A DNA stretch of 64,000 nt from Bacteroidales bacterium (GCA_016935615.1 JAFGQO010000075.1:30176-94175), one strand, 5' to 3'. Numbered from the stretch's first letter, positions 28,078 to 38,787 are shown. Program-made: numbers and translations. Notes: generated from the sequence alone by a model not told the origin.

Positions 28078-29523
28078 TTGAAAAGAAAATTTCTTACAAA
28101 TCTTGGGTTCTTTCTTGTATTAAACCTTATTGTTAAACCGGTCTATGTATTTGGCATCGATCGTGTTGTACAAAACACAGTTGGTGCAGAGGTTTATGGC
28201 CGGTTTTTTACACTGTTCAATATTGCCATAATTTTTCAGATATTCCTTGATCTTGGCATTGAAACTTTCATCAGAAAAGACGTAGCACAACATCCCAAAC
28301 ATACAAGCAATTATTTATCCGGCATCATCACACTTAAATTAATGTTGTTAGTACCTTACTTGCTTGTATGCGTTGTTCTGGCTCTATACAAAGGAATAAC
28401 TCCCGATGATTACCTGTTGTTGTTTTTTATACTTCTGAATCAATTCCTAGCTTCTGTTATTTTATATATCAGAGCCAATCTTGGAGGCTTACAATTGTTT
28501 AAAACCGAAAGTCTTATTTCTGTTCTGGATCGATCTCTCATGATTGTAATTGTTGGCTTTTTATTACTTCATCCTATTACACACTACTTGTTCAGGATCA
28601 ACTGGTTTGTTCTTGCTCAGACAATATCTTATACCGTTACACTGGTAATTGGATTGGTCTTATTACTGAAAAGAACAGGGCATTTTAACTTTCAGTTTCG
28701 AATTACACAAATTCTTCCTGTTATTATTAAACTCAAGCCCTATGCAACACTTGTCCTTTTAATGGCAATCTATTACAGGGCCGATTCAATAATTCTTGGT
28801 ATTATGCTGCCTGACGGCGATGAACAGGCCGGCATATTTGCTCATGGATTCAGGATTCTCGATTTTATGTCTAACTATGCATTACTTTTTCCTATCCTTC
28901 TGCTGCCTATTTTTTCAAAAATTATTTTTCAAAAGGAAAAAGTCGATAGCCTGCTTCAATTTTCATCACTGCTTTTAATTGCACCTTCAATTGCTGCCAT
29001 TGCACCGGCTATTGTTTACAGGTACGAACTTTTTAATATACTGTATAATGAACAAGTGAAATTATCTGCCAATGTGTTTGCAATATTAACTATTAGTTAT
29101 ATTGGTATGTGCATCAGTTATACGTTCGGAGCTCTGCTCACTGCCAATGGTAATTTAAAGCAACTGATTATTATGGCTGCTTCCGCAGTAGTGATAAGTA
29201 TAAGTTTAAATCTTCTTTTCATCCCACAGTATCAGGTTATGGGTGCAGCAATTGCTAATGCGTCAACACAGGTATTTACCATCATAGTACATATTATTTT
29301 GGTATGGTACATTTTTAAGTTAAAATTCAACCTGAAGATCTTTATTAAATTCATTGCCTATTTGCTTAGTATTCTGGCAGGTGTATTTTTAATAAAGCTA
29401 CTCCCCATTCACTGGATTGAAGGAGCCATTATCCTTTTCATTTTCGGTCTTTTGTTTGCTCTTATCACAGGCCTTGTAAGTATAAAAGGCATTCGATCAA
29501 TTTTGCTGGAAAAAATTCAATAG
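28078..29523 (+). CDS. Polysaccharide/lipid-linked oligosaccharide flippase (MATE/Wzx-like)
   Basis: The 481-residue protein has about 12-14 membrane helices. The N-terminal segment GAEVYGRFFTLFNIAIIFQIFLDLGIETFIRKDVA is typical of Wzx/RfbX-type exporters in the MOP superfamily. The start codon is TTG. It would flip lipid-linked sugars across the inner membrane. No glycosyltransferase genes flank it, so the sugar cannot be named. Confidence 0.85.
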   Translation: MKRKFLTNLGFFLVLNLIVKPVYVFGIDRVVQNTVGAEVYGRFFTLFNIAIIFQIFLDLGIETFIRKDVAQHPKHTSNYLSGIITLKLMLLVPYLLVCVVLALYKGITPDDYLLLFFILLNQFLASVILYIRANLGGLQLFKTESLISVLDRSLMIVIVGFLLLHPITHYLFRINWFVLAQTISYTVTLVIGLVLLLKRTGHFNFQFRITQILPVIIKLKPYATLVLLMAIYYRADSIILGIMLPDGDEQAGIFAHGFRILDFMSNYALLFPILLLPIFSKIIFQKEKVDSLLQFSSLLLIAPSIAAIAPAIVYRYELFNILYNEQVKLSANVFAILTISYIGMCISYTFGALLTANGNLKQLIIMAASAVVISISLNLLFIPQYQVMGAAIANASTQVFTIIVHIILVWYIFKLKFNLKIFIKFIAYLLSILAGVFLIKLLPIHWIEGAIILFIFGLLFALITGLVSIKGIRSILLEKIQ

Positions 29524-29749
29524 CTGATGATAAACTTTTCAACACCCTGATTATTTTGTTGGGTATGAATTGCCCGCATTCATGATCCCGGTTTATCAAT
29601 TATTTTTCAAACAGTTATAAAATCATTACTCACCGGTTAACGGCATTCTGAATTGAATTCATATGATTTAATGTTAATAATTTAAGAGGGAATGGCCGAT
29701 TAAAACTTCCTATTTTCGAGATTGAAACTCCGGCAGGACAAAACGGATT

Positions 29750-29971
29750 ATGAGAAAAAGAAAAACTAAAGAAGAAAGTCTAAGAAGAAAAAAAACTCAT
29801 TCCATAAGATTTAACAACAGGGAACAAAGCGCTATTGATCAGTATTGTGAAAAATTCAGAGTGAAAAACAAATCAAAATTTATGCGTGAGGCAATAATAA
29901 CGGAAGTGCTTCGCAAATTTGATGAAAACTATCCTACCTTATGGGAAGATGAACAGATGAGGTTATTCTGA
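29750..29971 (+). CDS. Small ribbon-helix-helix-like DNA-binding protein
   Basis: The 73-residue product has a very basic N-terminus (RKRKTKEESLRRKKTHSIRFNNREQ). An RHH-like strand and two helices follow, with SIRFNNREQSAIDQYCEKF and KNKSKFMREAIITEVLRKF. This resembles the MobC/CopG type of relaxosome or antitoxin protein. No relaxase or toxin gene is beside it. An imperfect inverted-repeat element begins 24 bases after its stop, so it may be a leftover of a mobile element or a solitary regulator. Confidence 0.65.
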   Translation: MRKRKTKEESLRRKKTHSIRFNNREQSAIDQYCEKFRVKNKSKFMREAIITEVLRKFDENYPTLWEDEQMRLF

Positions 29972-29994
29972 TAAAAACAGGGGAATTTAGAAAA

Positions 29995-30162
29995 GTTGTC
30001 TAAAAAGTGAATCCCTTGCCCTCAAAAACAAACCTGTCTGCCTGCCAGGAAGAGACAGGAAGTCTTACAAAACAAGAATATATCACTAATTAAAATATTG
30101 TGTTGCTTTGAGATTTTGAACCTTTGTGGTGTTTTCTTAATTTCCGGACTTTTTAAACAGTC
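29995..30162. repeat. Imperfect inverted-repeat element related to the 2751 family
   Basis: TTGTCTAAAAAGT at the left and, on the opposite strand, GACTGTTTAAAAAGT at the right bound about 168 bp. The interior includes TTTGAACCTTTGTGGTGTTTTC and a CTGCCTGCCAGG string. The ends resemble those of the 155-bp element at 2751, but the interior is different. The matches are imperfect (about 11 of 15), so membership in the same family is tentative. Confidence 0.4.
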
Positions 30163-30180
30163 GCTTTTTTGTCTGTATGC

Positions 30181-30561
30181 TTATGCGTTTAACAATTCAC
30201 TATATTGAGCTGCATCGAGCAAATTTTCCATTTCAGAAATATTTTCAACTTTGAGTTTAATAATCCAGCCCTCTCCGAAAGGATCCGAATTAATCAGATC
30301 AGGTGAGTCTTCAAGTGCAGAATTTAGTTCTTTCACAACACCGGTAACAGGCATGAAAAGATCAGAAACTGTCTTTACAGCCTCTATAGTACCAAAAACC
30401 CCACCCTGATCAACTTTTTCGCCAACCGTCTCTACCTCAATAAAGACAATGTCTCCAAGCTCTCCCTGTGCATAATCTGTAATTCCAACAATTGCCTCTT
30501 CTCCATTTAATTTAATCCATTCATGATCTTTGGTATACTTTAAATTCTTGGGAATATTCAT
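30181..30561 (-). CDS. gcvH: Glycine cleavage system H protein
   Basis: The 126-residue lipoyl-domain protein has the lipoylation site Lys63 in GTIEAVKTVSDL and the family's N-terminal YTKDHEWIKL. It carries the aminomethyl group between the P, T and L proteins. The order ruvA-sprA-gcvH is common in Bacteroidota. A separate promoter candidate lies in the 122-bp gap behind sprA. Confidence 0.97.
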   Translation of the reverse strand: MNIPKNLKYTKDHEWIKLNGEEAIVGITDYAQGELGDIVFIEVETVGEKVDQGGVFGTIEAVKTVSDLFMPVTGVVKELNSALEDSPDLINSDPFGEGWIIKLKVENISEMENLLDAAQYSELLNA

Positions 30562-30609
30562 GATAATTAACTTTTATTATTTGTATTTGTCCTTTCAGAT
30601 TTTGTCTTT

Positions 30610-30639
30610 CAAATTTAGACAAACACAGTTGTAAAACAA
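30610..30639 (-). promoter_or_regulatory. Candidate promoter of gcvH
   Basis: On the minus strand TAAATTTG (30610-30617) is an exact -7 box. A TTGT (30636-30639) lies 18 bases upstream of it, close to the Bacteroidota -33 TTTG. The -7 box is about 48 bases before the gcvH start. No glycine riboswitch fold was recognised in the leader. Confidence 0.5.
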
Positions 30640-30683
30640 GTATCTCTGCAAATGATTTTTCTCACATTGTGTTCATCTGAAAT

Positions 30684-33600
30684 TTATAATGACAACCGTA
30701 AACTAAATCCGACATTAGTCTCTGCCCTGGGGTAAGTATTGGAGGTAAAAGGTGTATTTACTTCCCGGTCAAAATAAAACTGAATATTGAAATTTTCGCT
30801 GAACACATAATCGGCAGTGAAACTTATCCTGAATTGTTTCCCTCCTGTAGTGACCCTGTTGTCATTTTCTTCATCCTCATTATCTTCCAGAAAACGAATT
30901 ATTGTTACATTGTCTTTTATTGAAAAGTCAAATCGAATATTCAAATCACTTTTTATTGCTCTCTGATTGATCGTGATAGGGACTTCTTTAAATCTGTAAC
31001 CTGCTCCAACAGTATAGTCCTTATTCCTTGTCTCATTGACCTGGTTGTTGTTAAGACTCAATGAAATAAGCCTTGTTCTTCCCATTTCAAATTTGGTGAT
31101 CAGGCTGTTATGCCAGGTCATATCCACACCGATCAGGGGACTTATCTGTTCATTTATTGAAACAGAACTGAATTGATATTCCGGTATGAAATTCATCTGG
31201 TTGTCCCTTACCAAACCCCTGAATCCATCCTCTTCTACAGAAGTTAAATAACCTTCTCCAAAATTATCATAATAACTCACATTTGTTCCGAATGAACCAA
31301 TTGTATAGGTCGATTTATAAGAATGGGATAAGGTAATATTCTGCAGGAATTTCTGAATGAATTTAATATTCGAAAGCCCGTCAAAAGTAATTCTCCAGTT
31401 GGGCATCATCATCCAGTAGAAATTAGTAAATGTAATTTTATTGGGATCGATTCCGGTATAAGCTGAAAGAAATGCAGGCACCACTACATCCTGCGAAGTC
31501 GGACCATATCCATAATAATACCCATTATAATAAGGATGTTTAACCGATGATGAATAGTATGGATTCGAACCAACCAAATCATTGTACCGGCGGGCAGAAA
31601 TAATTTTTCTATACTCACGAAGATCATTGAAGGCAGGTGATTCCCAATTGTTACCCCCGGTTGGTTTTTCAAAAGCACTATGAATTGTTATTGTGGAAAT
31701 GGAAAAGTTACCTCCTTTGTATCTGTTGTCAACAAAGTATCCGTTATAGTTGGCCAGTTCCATATCTTCCGTATCATGAAAATAAATTTGTTCATTATAC
31801 TCCGAGTAATTCCGCATTGCTGTCAGGTCAATTCTGAATCCTTTGAACGGTTCAAAAGTTGTTCTTAAACTGAATTGTTCATTGCGCGTAAATTCAGCTG
31901 GTTTGCTGAACAGAGTATCGCTTGTAACCCATCCGTTATCAATAAAATCATATATAATGTCATCGTTTTGTTGTCCAAATGCAAAAGGAAATCCGGGGGC
32001 ACCATAAAAATCATGTGTGCTAATCCCAAAATAATCTGTTTCGGGCAAATATCCCGGCAACATTGTTCCTACTGTCCTCGACCAGGCCACATTCAGATTT
32101 TTAAAACCTGTCAGCAACCTTACGGAATTGTCAACAATGAATACCAATGGACGTTCTCCTTTAGGAATTTTACCGGTTATATATACTGTTACTCCTGTAA
32201 TGTCTTCAGTTGCTGTAATGGTTATCTTATTTTCATTGACTATACTTGTTTTCACTTCAACTTCCTGTCCGTTCTCATCCAATACTCTAACTTCAATATC
32301 ATCTGTCTTAAGTTTATGAAAAATATTTTTTGGCTGGTCTTTCTTAAAGAAAGTTCGTTTTTGATATTCTACAGATTTATATCGTGTGTCTTCCTCAGAC
32401 TTTTTCCCCCTTCCTGCGTATTTGGCATCCAGATTCTTCAGATAACCAATCTTATTATACAAAGTCCTTAAAGTTAAATTGGAATTGAGTTTTACCGTAT
32501 TTGAGTTTTTCAGGGTATGTCCAAGCTTTTTCCCCGGAATCTTCTCTCCTCGAACCCAGTTGTAAGTACTTCCATACGACGCATTCAGGCTCACCCAATT
32601 GAATATTGGTATTTTATTTATCGGCACCGTATAACTGACATTGAATTTCTGCGAAAAAGTCATGTTTCTGCCACCTTCTCTTATGCTGCTCCATACAGAG
32701 TCCTTCCATTCTTCATTATTGGCTTTAAATAAATCTGTCTGCCCGGGAGTTTCATCAATTCTGGCGCTATTCGTCGCCGAATAATCCACTTTTAAACCTC
32801 GTGTAAGGTCCCATTTTAAATCATAATTTCTGTCCCAGTTGAAATCTTTATTAACTGTAGGTTCAATCAGCAATTCCACTTCATCGCTGATATCCCTCAT
32901 TTTGATCTCCTGGTAATTCCTGTCAAATATGGTACCGAAGGTAAATCTTGAGGGGTACGGATTAAAATTGAAATCCCGAAGAATACGGAATGCAGGTTTA
33001 CGCAATGTTTTTGATTGCCGGAATGGTTGAATATTTTTAGGCCTTGTATTGAATACATAATTCAGGCTTGCCATATATTTCCAAAGATTATTATATTCCG
33101 TTGTATAACTCCTGGCTTTGGTATCGGTATAACCAGCACTTGCACTCAGATTAGCAGGTGAAAAAATATTCCATTTCTTAAATTTTTTATTCCACCTCAT
33201 GTTGGTTATGTTAATACTCTTACGGGAAGTATGATCCTGCGATATTTTTTTCAGGCTGTCTCTCTCTGCTTTTGATTCTGCTCCATCCAAGACATCCTTA
33301 AATTTAATATCAGGGTCTTTGGGAAAATATTCAGGAGTAATAATCGTTCTTGAACCTGCAATATAAAATGGTATGGATACCTGGGCTTTTTCAGGAAAGA
33401 ACTTGCCAAGTTCAAGATTCGATGAAATATCATACTGATTCACATCTTCCATAGAACGTTCATTAACTTTTTGTTCTATACTTCCAAAACCAGCCCTGCT
33501 GGTACTGCCTGCTATATTCAGCACACCGAAATCTGCAAGCTGAGCCTGTATCCTTCCGTTTGCTGCCCATCCTCCCCTGTCATTAAAATCTGTAAGTCTC

Positions 33601-36600
33601 AATTCATTGAACCACACTTCTGCCGATTTACTCAATCCATCGTTCAGTTTATAATAGCTGGAAGCATCACCCGGGTTCCTGATACCTATCATAATTTGTC
33701 TTATGTTACTCAAATTCGGATTCCCTTTAACCTTGATTGTGTTTCTTGTGTTGTGTTGCTTTGTATACACACTCTGAGAAGAGTAATTAAGAGGATCTAT
33801 TTTTACCATTTCATTTCTTTCTTTTTTGAGATCAACAAATTCCTCCAAAAAGAGATCCAAAATGTTCTCATCCGGCCAGACTGCTCTGCTGCCGTTATTA
33901 TATTCAGTGCCAGGTGCAGTAACAGCCAGTGGAATTTCGTATTCATAATAATTGTTCTGGTAATCGGAACCCATTCGTATAAATGCAGATACCTCAAAAC
34001 TGTCCAATTCAGCTTCCAGTCCGGGAAGAGCTTCGGCATGAACAAACATTTTCATTTTTTTATACTGCCTGAGGTCGAGCTGAACAGTCTTAAATACAGA
34101 CCTGGCATCTGCATCGGGAAGATCTTTCACCTTAAGAAGAATAGACTGTTCATTCAATTCCGCAACCTGGGGATTGGAAGGATCAATTACCCTGTCAATG
34201 CCTGGTGGTAATACATAGTTTACAGGCTGCTTGGAAGCATTTTCCTCTATATTCACAGCAGAAACCTCAAAATCACTTCCTCCGTATTGCTGTGTTGCAA
34301 CAGGGGCCGTTTCACTAATGTCAAGATTGTATCTTCTCCACTCACCACGCACAAGATCAAGAGAAGCAAAACGTAAGACTACTTCCTCTTCGAAACCTGA
34401 AAGTATCATTCTCATAAAACGAATGGATTTAAAGTCCTCTATTCCGCCCATTTTCCCTTCCCATTCAGCCAGTGGAATTCTGAACTGATACCATTTTACA
34501 GGCTCTGAATATCCCGGGACACTTCTTTCTACACGGTCAACAATAAAATTTTCTCCGACTTCATTCAGGTCATCCGGATTCAGGTAAACATGGTATTGAA
34601 AATATGTTTCCACAGTATTCAGTGTATTATCGCCATTGATGTCTTCAATATCAGGAGTATTCTTATTCGCCGATGAAAAATCTTCTCCCGATTCCTCGGT
34701 ACTGGGAGAATTGTTTTCCATATTATTAAAATTCTTATAACGTTGAAAAATACCATGATCCTCAGAATCATGATTATCACTGAGATAATATTCATAATCA
34801 TCGGCAGAGGGGTCATTTGTAAAAGCAGATCTATAGCTCTCATCAACAGGAATTGCACTCAGATAATCACTATGCCAGCCGGCTTCAACAACAGAAGAAA
34901 TTCCATCCAGACCCACATCCTGGTACTGCCTTGCTTCCGGAACAAAGGTGCTTGCATATGCTCCTCTCTCCGGAACAATACCCCATACTGTTGTATCTAT
35001 CAGTGTTGTATTATCATCCGGACCTTTAGGTAATCCTCCTTCGAATGATTTTTGGTTATCCCTGAGAATATCTTCGGATATTTCACCCAGATGTATGTAC
35101 AGATCGCCTCCTGCATGATCAGTATTCTCAATAAACGGATCCATCATCCAGAATTCAATGAACTCAATATTGGCTGTTTCAAAATCACTCCAGCTGATAT
35201 CCCTCATCATTCCTCCCCAACGGTTTTGAGGATTGGTAAGGCTTCCGTCTGACTGAAGATTTGGATCGAAATTATAGGGCCCCCGTTCCCGTGGAAAATA
35301 CGAGAGGTCAAGAACGGACAGATAGTTCTGGCCCGGAATTTCGTTATCTTTTTCAGGAAATATTTCTTTTTCTTCTATTCTGCGTGCATAGTGACTTCTC
35401 AGATCCTCATCAACCTGCGGATTACCAGGCTTCAATCCGCTTCCACCATAGAAAAGAGGATCCACCACATACCAGGCAAGTTTAGCACGTCCATATCCTG
35501 AGCGGAGACTATCCTCATCTCCGTAAAAGAATAAATTGTCCTTCGGAGGGCTGGCGAGTGTCCAGTTATTGAATGACTTCATTTCAATTTTAGTTTGTGC
35601 TGCCTCAAAATCATCAATATATGCCACGCCGCTTTTCCCGATTGTTTTTGCCTGACCCGGAATAAGATGTGCAAATTCAGCATCGATTGATATGCTTGAT
35701 GGTTCTTTTGTTTCAATCAGTGGTATTTTATCAATCAAAGTGGTAAGCAGTTGACTTTCGGTCCGATAAGAAGTATTCAGCCCCCAGATGGTATTCGAAA
35801 TCGGCTCATCTCCCATATTCACTTTTTCGGTGAGTGGCCTTTCTGTCAGATTCATAACTGTGGCTCCAATGTTAAAATTCTCTGAAAACCTGTAATCAAG
35901 ATGAGTCCCGAGCAGAGTTTTTGTCTGAATATTAAACAAAGTATTGCTCTCAAGAGAAATCCGAATCGGAGTGCCAGATTCAAGCAATCCGGAATTAATA
36001 ATTTTCACCCTCCCCAGCGTGTAATCCACAGTGTAATCGGCTCCTTCCGTAAGCTGGGTTCCTCCTGCTGTGACAATTACCGAGCCTTTGGGAATATTCA
36101 TTGCATTCAATTGTATGTCTGAACTGGAGGCTGACTGGTATTGCCCTTTCAGCATAAATTTGTTCTTTTCGGCAATTTGTTCTGCTTTTGTTTTTGTTGA
36201 GTCATACAATTCCTGAAAAACATATTTATTCGCTGTTCTGTTTTTCAGGATATCAGTCTCCGAATCATCTGTTATTTTTTTTCTCAGATCTGAGCCAAAG
36301 GGTTCAAGCAGTGGAAAATATATTCTCCCGTTTCTTGAGTTAATGGTAAGCCCATCAATATAATCAAATTGTCCGTCAGGATTTGGTTCATTCCTTGAAT
36401 CAAGATTATCCAACTCCAGCACTTTTAATAAGGGAGTTTCCTGAACGTTAGATGATATGGCAGTCGTATCATCTTCAGAAAGATAATTTACAGGCATCCC
36501 AGTTTTGTCATTGCGATACAAAATGTTCAGAATAAATCCTTCACGATTTACCTGGTAGGCCCCAATGGCATAAACATTTTTCATCATAAGATCCCAGGTG

Positions 36601-38153
36601 GGGTATTTGGGCGAAGGAGTAGTACCTTTTAACATCTTTACAATGACAACATCGCTTCCATCAATATCCGTAGCCAGTTCCCCAACTTTGTATACTTTAC
36701 CCCTGTATGTATAGGTATAGGCTACTGCTAAAATTTCATCATTGCGCAGAGGGGAATTCAAAGATATATAACCAAGTTCCTTATTGACGGAGTACTCTCT
36801 TTCTGAAAGCGGACGCGCACTTTCCATTTTAATATAATCTCTTCCTGCCTCAAATTCATTCCCTGAAAAAGCATGAATTGCATTCTCAACCGTACTTATT
36901 TTTCTTATTTCCGATTCATACCTCAACAGTTCCCTATACAGATTATTGTTGTCATTACTTACCGGTTGGTTTCTTCCTCTTCCCGCACTAATCAAAGATT
37001 CAGAAGCATAATAATTAGGTTCTCCGTCCTCATTCAATCCTTCCCCAAGATCCATAAATGCAACAATATTTTTTACTTCTTCGAAATCACTTTGTCTGTT
37101 GACTATCCATACTTCAATTTGCTGAATCTGTACCTGCGATTCGATATATGGCATATTTACAAGCCATTTGTTGTAATTATCACGGAAAAAGTGTGAGAGG
37201 AAAAAGTGGCGGTTCAAATCATAATCATCGGCATCAACCTCAAATTCAGTCAATTGTGCTCCTCCCTGAACATTAATTGATGATGACTCTCCCCGCTGAT
37301 GGCTTATCACACTTGTGACCGTCAGACGTCCGAACTGAAGTTCAGTTTTTAAACCAAATAAACTCTGGCTTCCCGTAATAAGCGTTCCGGGAAGCGAAAA
37401 TGAGACATCCCCTGCTTCAATTTTCTTAATGATCTCATCTTCCTTACCGGAATATTCAAGTTTTGTCTTATTTTCAAAATCAAATGTAGCTTCAGTATTA
37501 TAACTCAGTCCCACTTCCATTTTGTCACCGATTGTACCGGTCACATTCATCATTATTTTCTCTTTGAATATGAATGATCCGTTTCTCCTGTTCCTTACCG
37601 GCAGCAGGGGATTATCATATTTGGAAATGTTATATCCAAAAATTAATTCTGCACTTCCCTGGGGGGTAATGCTTATAACATCCGTCCCGAAAACCTTTTC
37701 AACAGCCTGATTATTTAGCCGGAGATTCTTCATAAAGGAAGGTCCTGCTCCTGATTCTTCTCTCGATTTCTCCTGCCAGTATTCCATTTCCGTTTTTCTG
37801 GCCTCATACAATCTGTATTCATCCAATGACATTGAAGTTGGAGGGCGATAATTTAATTTTCCGACTTTTTCAGAAAAAACATATCGCCTGGATACCGGAT
37901 CATATACTATAGTCTGCTCAATATTGGATGGTGGTTTGAGCAACATAGGAGATACTATTCCGGAAGTAGAAAAGGGATAATTGTTTTCCTGAATCGGATA
38001 CCTGAGTTGATATCTACTGGTTGTGTCTGACAGATTTTGAGCAGAAGTATCTTCCGTGAAAAAAAGGATAGCTATAAATGCCAGAACAAAAGACAATACA
38101 AGTCCGCCTTTTCTGTATATCGTATTTTGAGTTCCTCCTTGTCTAATGTACAC
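30684..38153 (-). CDS. sprA: Type IX secretion translocon protein SprA (Sov)
   Basis: The 2489-residue product is in the size range of SprA/Sov (about 2300-2500). A signal peptide ends TSAQ-NLSD. SprA-specific segments include YDPVSRRYVFSEKVGKLNYRPP, GMMRDISWSDFETANIEFIEFWMMDPF, and SAEVWFNELRLTDFNDRGGWA. The C-terminus is rich in alternating beta strands of a very large barrel. SprA forms the outer-membrane pore through which proteins with C-terminal sorting domains leave the cell, and it is needed for gliding in motile species. Three likely cargos are in this window. The gene follows ruvA by 17 bases and is probably transcribed with pdxA and ruvA. Confidence 0.97.
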   Translation of the reverse strand: MYIRQGGTQNTIYRKGGLVLSFVLAFIAILFFTEDTSAQNLSDTTSRYQLRYPIQENNYPFSTSGIVSPMLLKPPSNIEQTIVYDPVSRRYVFSEKVGKLNYRPPTSMSLDEYRLYEARKTEMEYWQEKSREESGAGPSFMKNLRLNNQAVEKVFGTDVISITPQGSAELIFGYNISKYDNPLLPVRNRRNGSFIFKEKIMMNVTGTIGDKMEVGLSYNTEATFDFENKTKLEYSGKEDEIIKKIEAGDVSFSLPGTLITGSQSLFGLKTELQFGRLTVTSVISHQRGESSSINVQGGAQLTEFEVDADDYDLNRHFFLSHFFRDNYNKWLVNMPYIESQVQIQQIEVWIVNRQSDFEEVKNIVAFMDLGEGLNEDGEPNYYASESLISAGRGRNQPVSNDNNNLYRELLRYESEIRKISTVENAIHAFSGNEFEAGRDYIKMESARPLSEREYSVNKELGYISLNSPLRNDEILAVAYTYTYRGKVYKVGELATDIDGSDVVIVKMLKGTTPSPKYPTWDLMMKNVYAIGAYQVNREGFILNILYRNDKTGMPVNYLSEDDTTAISSNVQETPLLKVLELDNLDSRNEPNPDGQFDYIDGLTINSRNGRIYFPLLEPFGSDLRKKITDDSETDILKNRTANKYVFQELYDSTKTKAEQIAEKNKFMLKGQYQSASSSDIQLNAMNIPKGSVIVTAGGTQLTEGADYTVDYTLGRVKIINSGLLESGTPIRISLESNTLFNIQTKTLLGTHLDYRFSENFNIGATVMNLTERPLTEKVNMGDEPISNTIWGLNTSYRTESQLLTTLIDKIPLIETKEPSSISIDAEFAHLIPGQAKTIGKSGVAYIDDFEAAQTKIEMKSFNNWTLASPPKDNLFFYGDEDSLRSGYGRAKLAWYVVDPLFYGGSGLKPGNPQVDEDLRSHYARRIEEKEIFPEKDNEIPGQNYLSVLDLSYFPRERGPYNFDPNLQSDGSLTNPQNRWGGMMRDISWSDFETANIEFIEFWMMDPFIENTDHAGGDLYIHLGEISEDILRDNQKSFEGGLPKGPDDNTTLIDTTVWGIVPERGAYASTFVPEARQYQDVGLDGISSVVEAGWHSDYLSAIPVDESYRSAFTNDPSADDYEYYLSDNHDSEDHGIFQRYKNFNNMENNSPSTEESGEDFSSANKNTPDIEDINGDNTLNTVETYFQYHVYLNPDDLNEVGENFIVDRVERSVPGYSEPVKWYQFRIPLAEWEGKMGGIEDFKSIRFMRMILSGFEEEVVLRFASLDLVRGEWRRYNLDISETAPVATQQYGGSDFEVSAVNIEENASKQPVNYVLPPGIDRVIDPSNPQVAELNEQSILLKVKDLPDADARSVFKTVQLDLRQYKKMKMFVHAEALPGLEAELDSFEVSAFIRMGSDYQNNYYEYEIPLAVTAPGTEYNNGSRAVWPDENILDLFLEEFVDLKKERNEMVKIDPLNYSSQSVYTKQHNTRNTIKVKGNPNLSNIRQIMIGIRNPGDASSYYKLNDGLSKSAEVWFNELRLTDFNDRGGWAANGRIQAQLADFGVLNIAGSTSRAGFGSIEQKVNERSMEDVNQYDISSNLELGKFFPEKAQVSIPFYIAGSRTIITPEYFPKDPDIKFKDVLDGAESKAERDSLKKISQDHTSRKSINITNMRWNKKFKKWNIFSPANLSASAGYTDTKARSYTTEYNNLWKYMASLNYVFNTRPKNIQPFRQSKTLRKPAFRILRDFNFNPYPSRFTFGTIFDRNYQEIKMRDISDEVELLIEPTVNKDFNWDRNYDLKWDLTRGLKVDYSATNSARIDETPGQTDLFKANNEEWKDSVWSSIREGGRNMTFSQKFNVSYTVPINKIPIFNWVSLNASYGSTYNWVRGEKIPGKKLGHTLKNSNTVKLNSNLTLRTLYNKIGYLKNLDAKYAGRGKKSEEDTRYKSVEYQKRTFFKKDQPKNIFHKLKTDDIEVRVLDENGQEVEVKTSIVNENKITITATEDITGVTVYITGKIPKGERPLVFIVDNSVRLLTGFKNLNVAWSRTVGTMLPGYLPETDYFGISTHDFYGAPGFPFAFGQQNDDIIYDFIDNGWVTSDTLFSKPAEFTRNEQFSLRTTFEPFKGFRIDLTAMRNYSEYNEQIYFHDTEDMELANYNGYFVDNRYKGGNFSISTITIHSAFEKPTGGNNWESPAFNDLREYRKIISARRYNDLVGSNPYYSSSVKHPYYNGYYYGYGPTSQDVVVPAFLSAYTGIDPNKITFTNFYWMMMPNWRITFDGLSNIKFIQKFLQNITLSHSYKSTYTIGSFGTNVSYYDNFGEGYLTSVEEDGFRGLVRDNQMNFIPEYQFSSVSINEQISPLIGVDMTWHNSLITKFEMGRTRLISLSLNNNQVNETRNKDYTVGAGYRFKEVPITINQRAIKSDLNIRFDFSIKDNVTIIRFLEDNEDEENDNRVTTGGKQFRISFTADYVFSENFNIQFYFDREVNTPFTSNTYPRAETNVGFSLRLSL

Positions 38154-38170
38154 CTGGAAACATATTAATC

Positions 38171-38752
38171 CTACAATAGCTTCAGAGCCTGCTTTATTAC
38201 TTCCTCAACTGGCAGAGAGCTTTCATCTGCCAATAATTTATCAACTACTTTTTCTCCGTTCTTCCTTGAAAAGCCAAGTATCTCCAGTGCAGATAACGCT
38301 TCTTTCTTTATAGTATTGTCTGGTTGTTTGAATAATTGAGAAATATCTGATGATTTATCAATCTTATCTTTAAGATCGACAATAATTCTTTGAGCCGATT
38401 TGGCCCCTATACCTTTTATACTTTTTAAAGATTCAACATTCCCGGTTGCAATAGCACTTCTCACTTCATCCGTACTCATAGAAGACAGAATCATTCTGGC
38501 AGTGTTAGCACCGACACCTGATACTGAAATTAAAAGTCTGAAAACCTCCCGTTCATCTCTGGTAACAAATCCAAACAGATGATGGGCATCTTCCCTGATC
38601 ACTTCATGTACAAAGATCTGACAGGCAGTCTGATTCTGTAGTTTTGTGAAGCTCTGAATAGAAATATTCAAATCATAACCCAGTCCGTTTGTTTCCAATA
38701 CCAGCGTGGTTGGAGTTAATTCAATAACAAGCCCTCGTATAAAATCAAGCAT
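38171..38752 (-). CDS. ruvA: Holliday junction branch migration protein RuvA
   Basis: The 193-residue product has an OB-fold N-terminal domain (MLDFIRGLVIELTPTTLVLETNGLGYDL). The helix-hairpin-helix pairs are seen as LLISVSGVGANTARMIL and LKSIKGIGAKSAQRIIVDLKDKI. A C-terminal RuvB-contacting domain (ALSALEILGFSRKNGEKVV) follows. It holds four-way DNA junctions for RuvB. It lies between pdxA and sprA with short gaps (35 and 17 bases). Confidence 0.97.
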   Translation of the reverse strand: MLDFIRGLVIELTPTTLVLETNGLGYDLNISIQSFTKLQNQTACQIFVHEVIREDAHHLFGFVTRDEREVFRLLISVSGVGANTARMILSSMSTDEVRSAIATGNVESLKSIKGIGAKSAQRIIVDLKDKIDKSSDISQLFKQPDNTIKKEALSALEILGFSRKNGEKVVDKLLADESSLPVEEVIKQALKLL

Positions 38753-38787
38753 ACTTACAATTCAATATAGTGTTCATCATACTTTCG

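Noticed and set aside
30562..30683. Glycine riboswitch before gcvH
   Set aside because: The leader is short and AT-rich and shows none of the conserved aptamer core.
31875..34211. Long open frames on the plus strand (up to 246 codons) opposite sprA
   Set aside because: They are antisense to a clearly recognised gene, show no domain, have Cys/Ile-rich shadow composition and lack start context.
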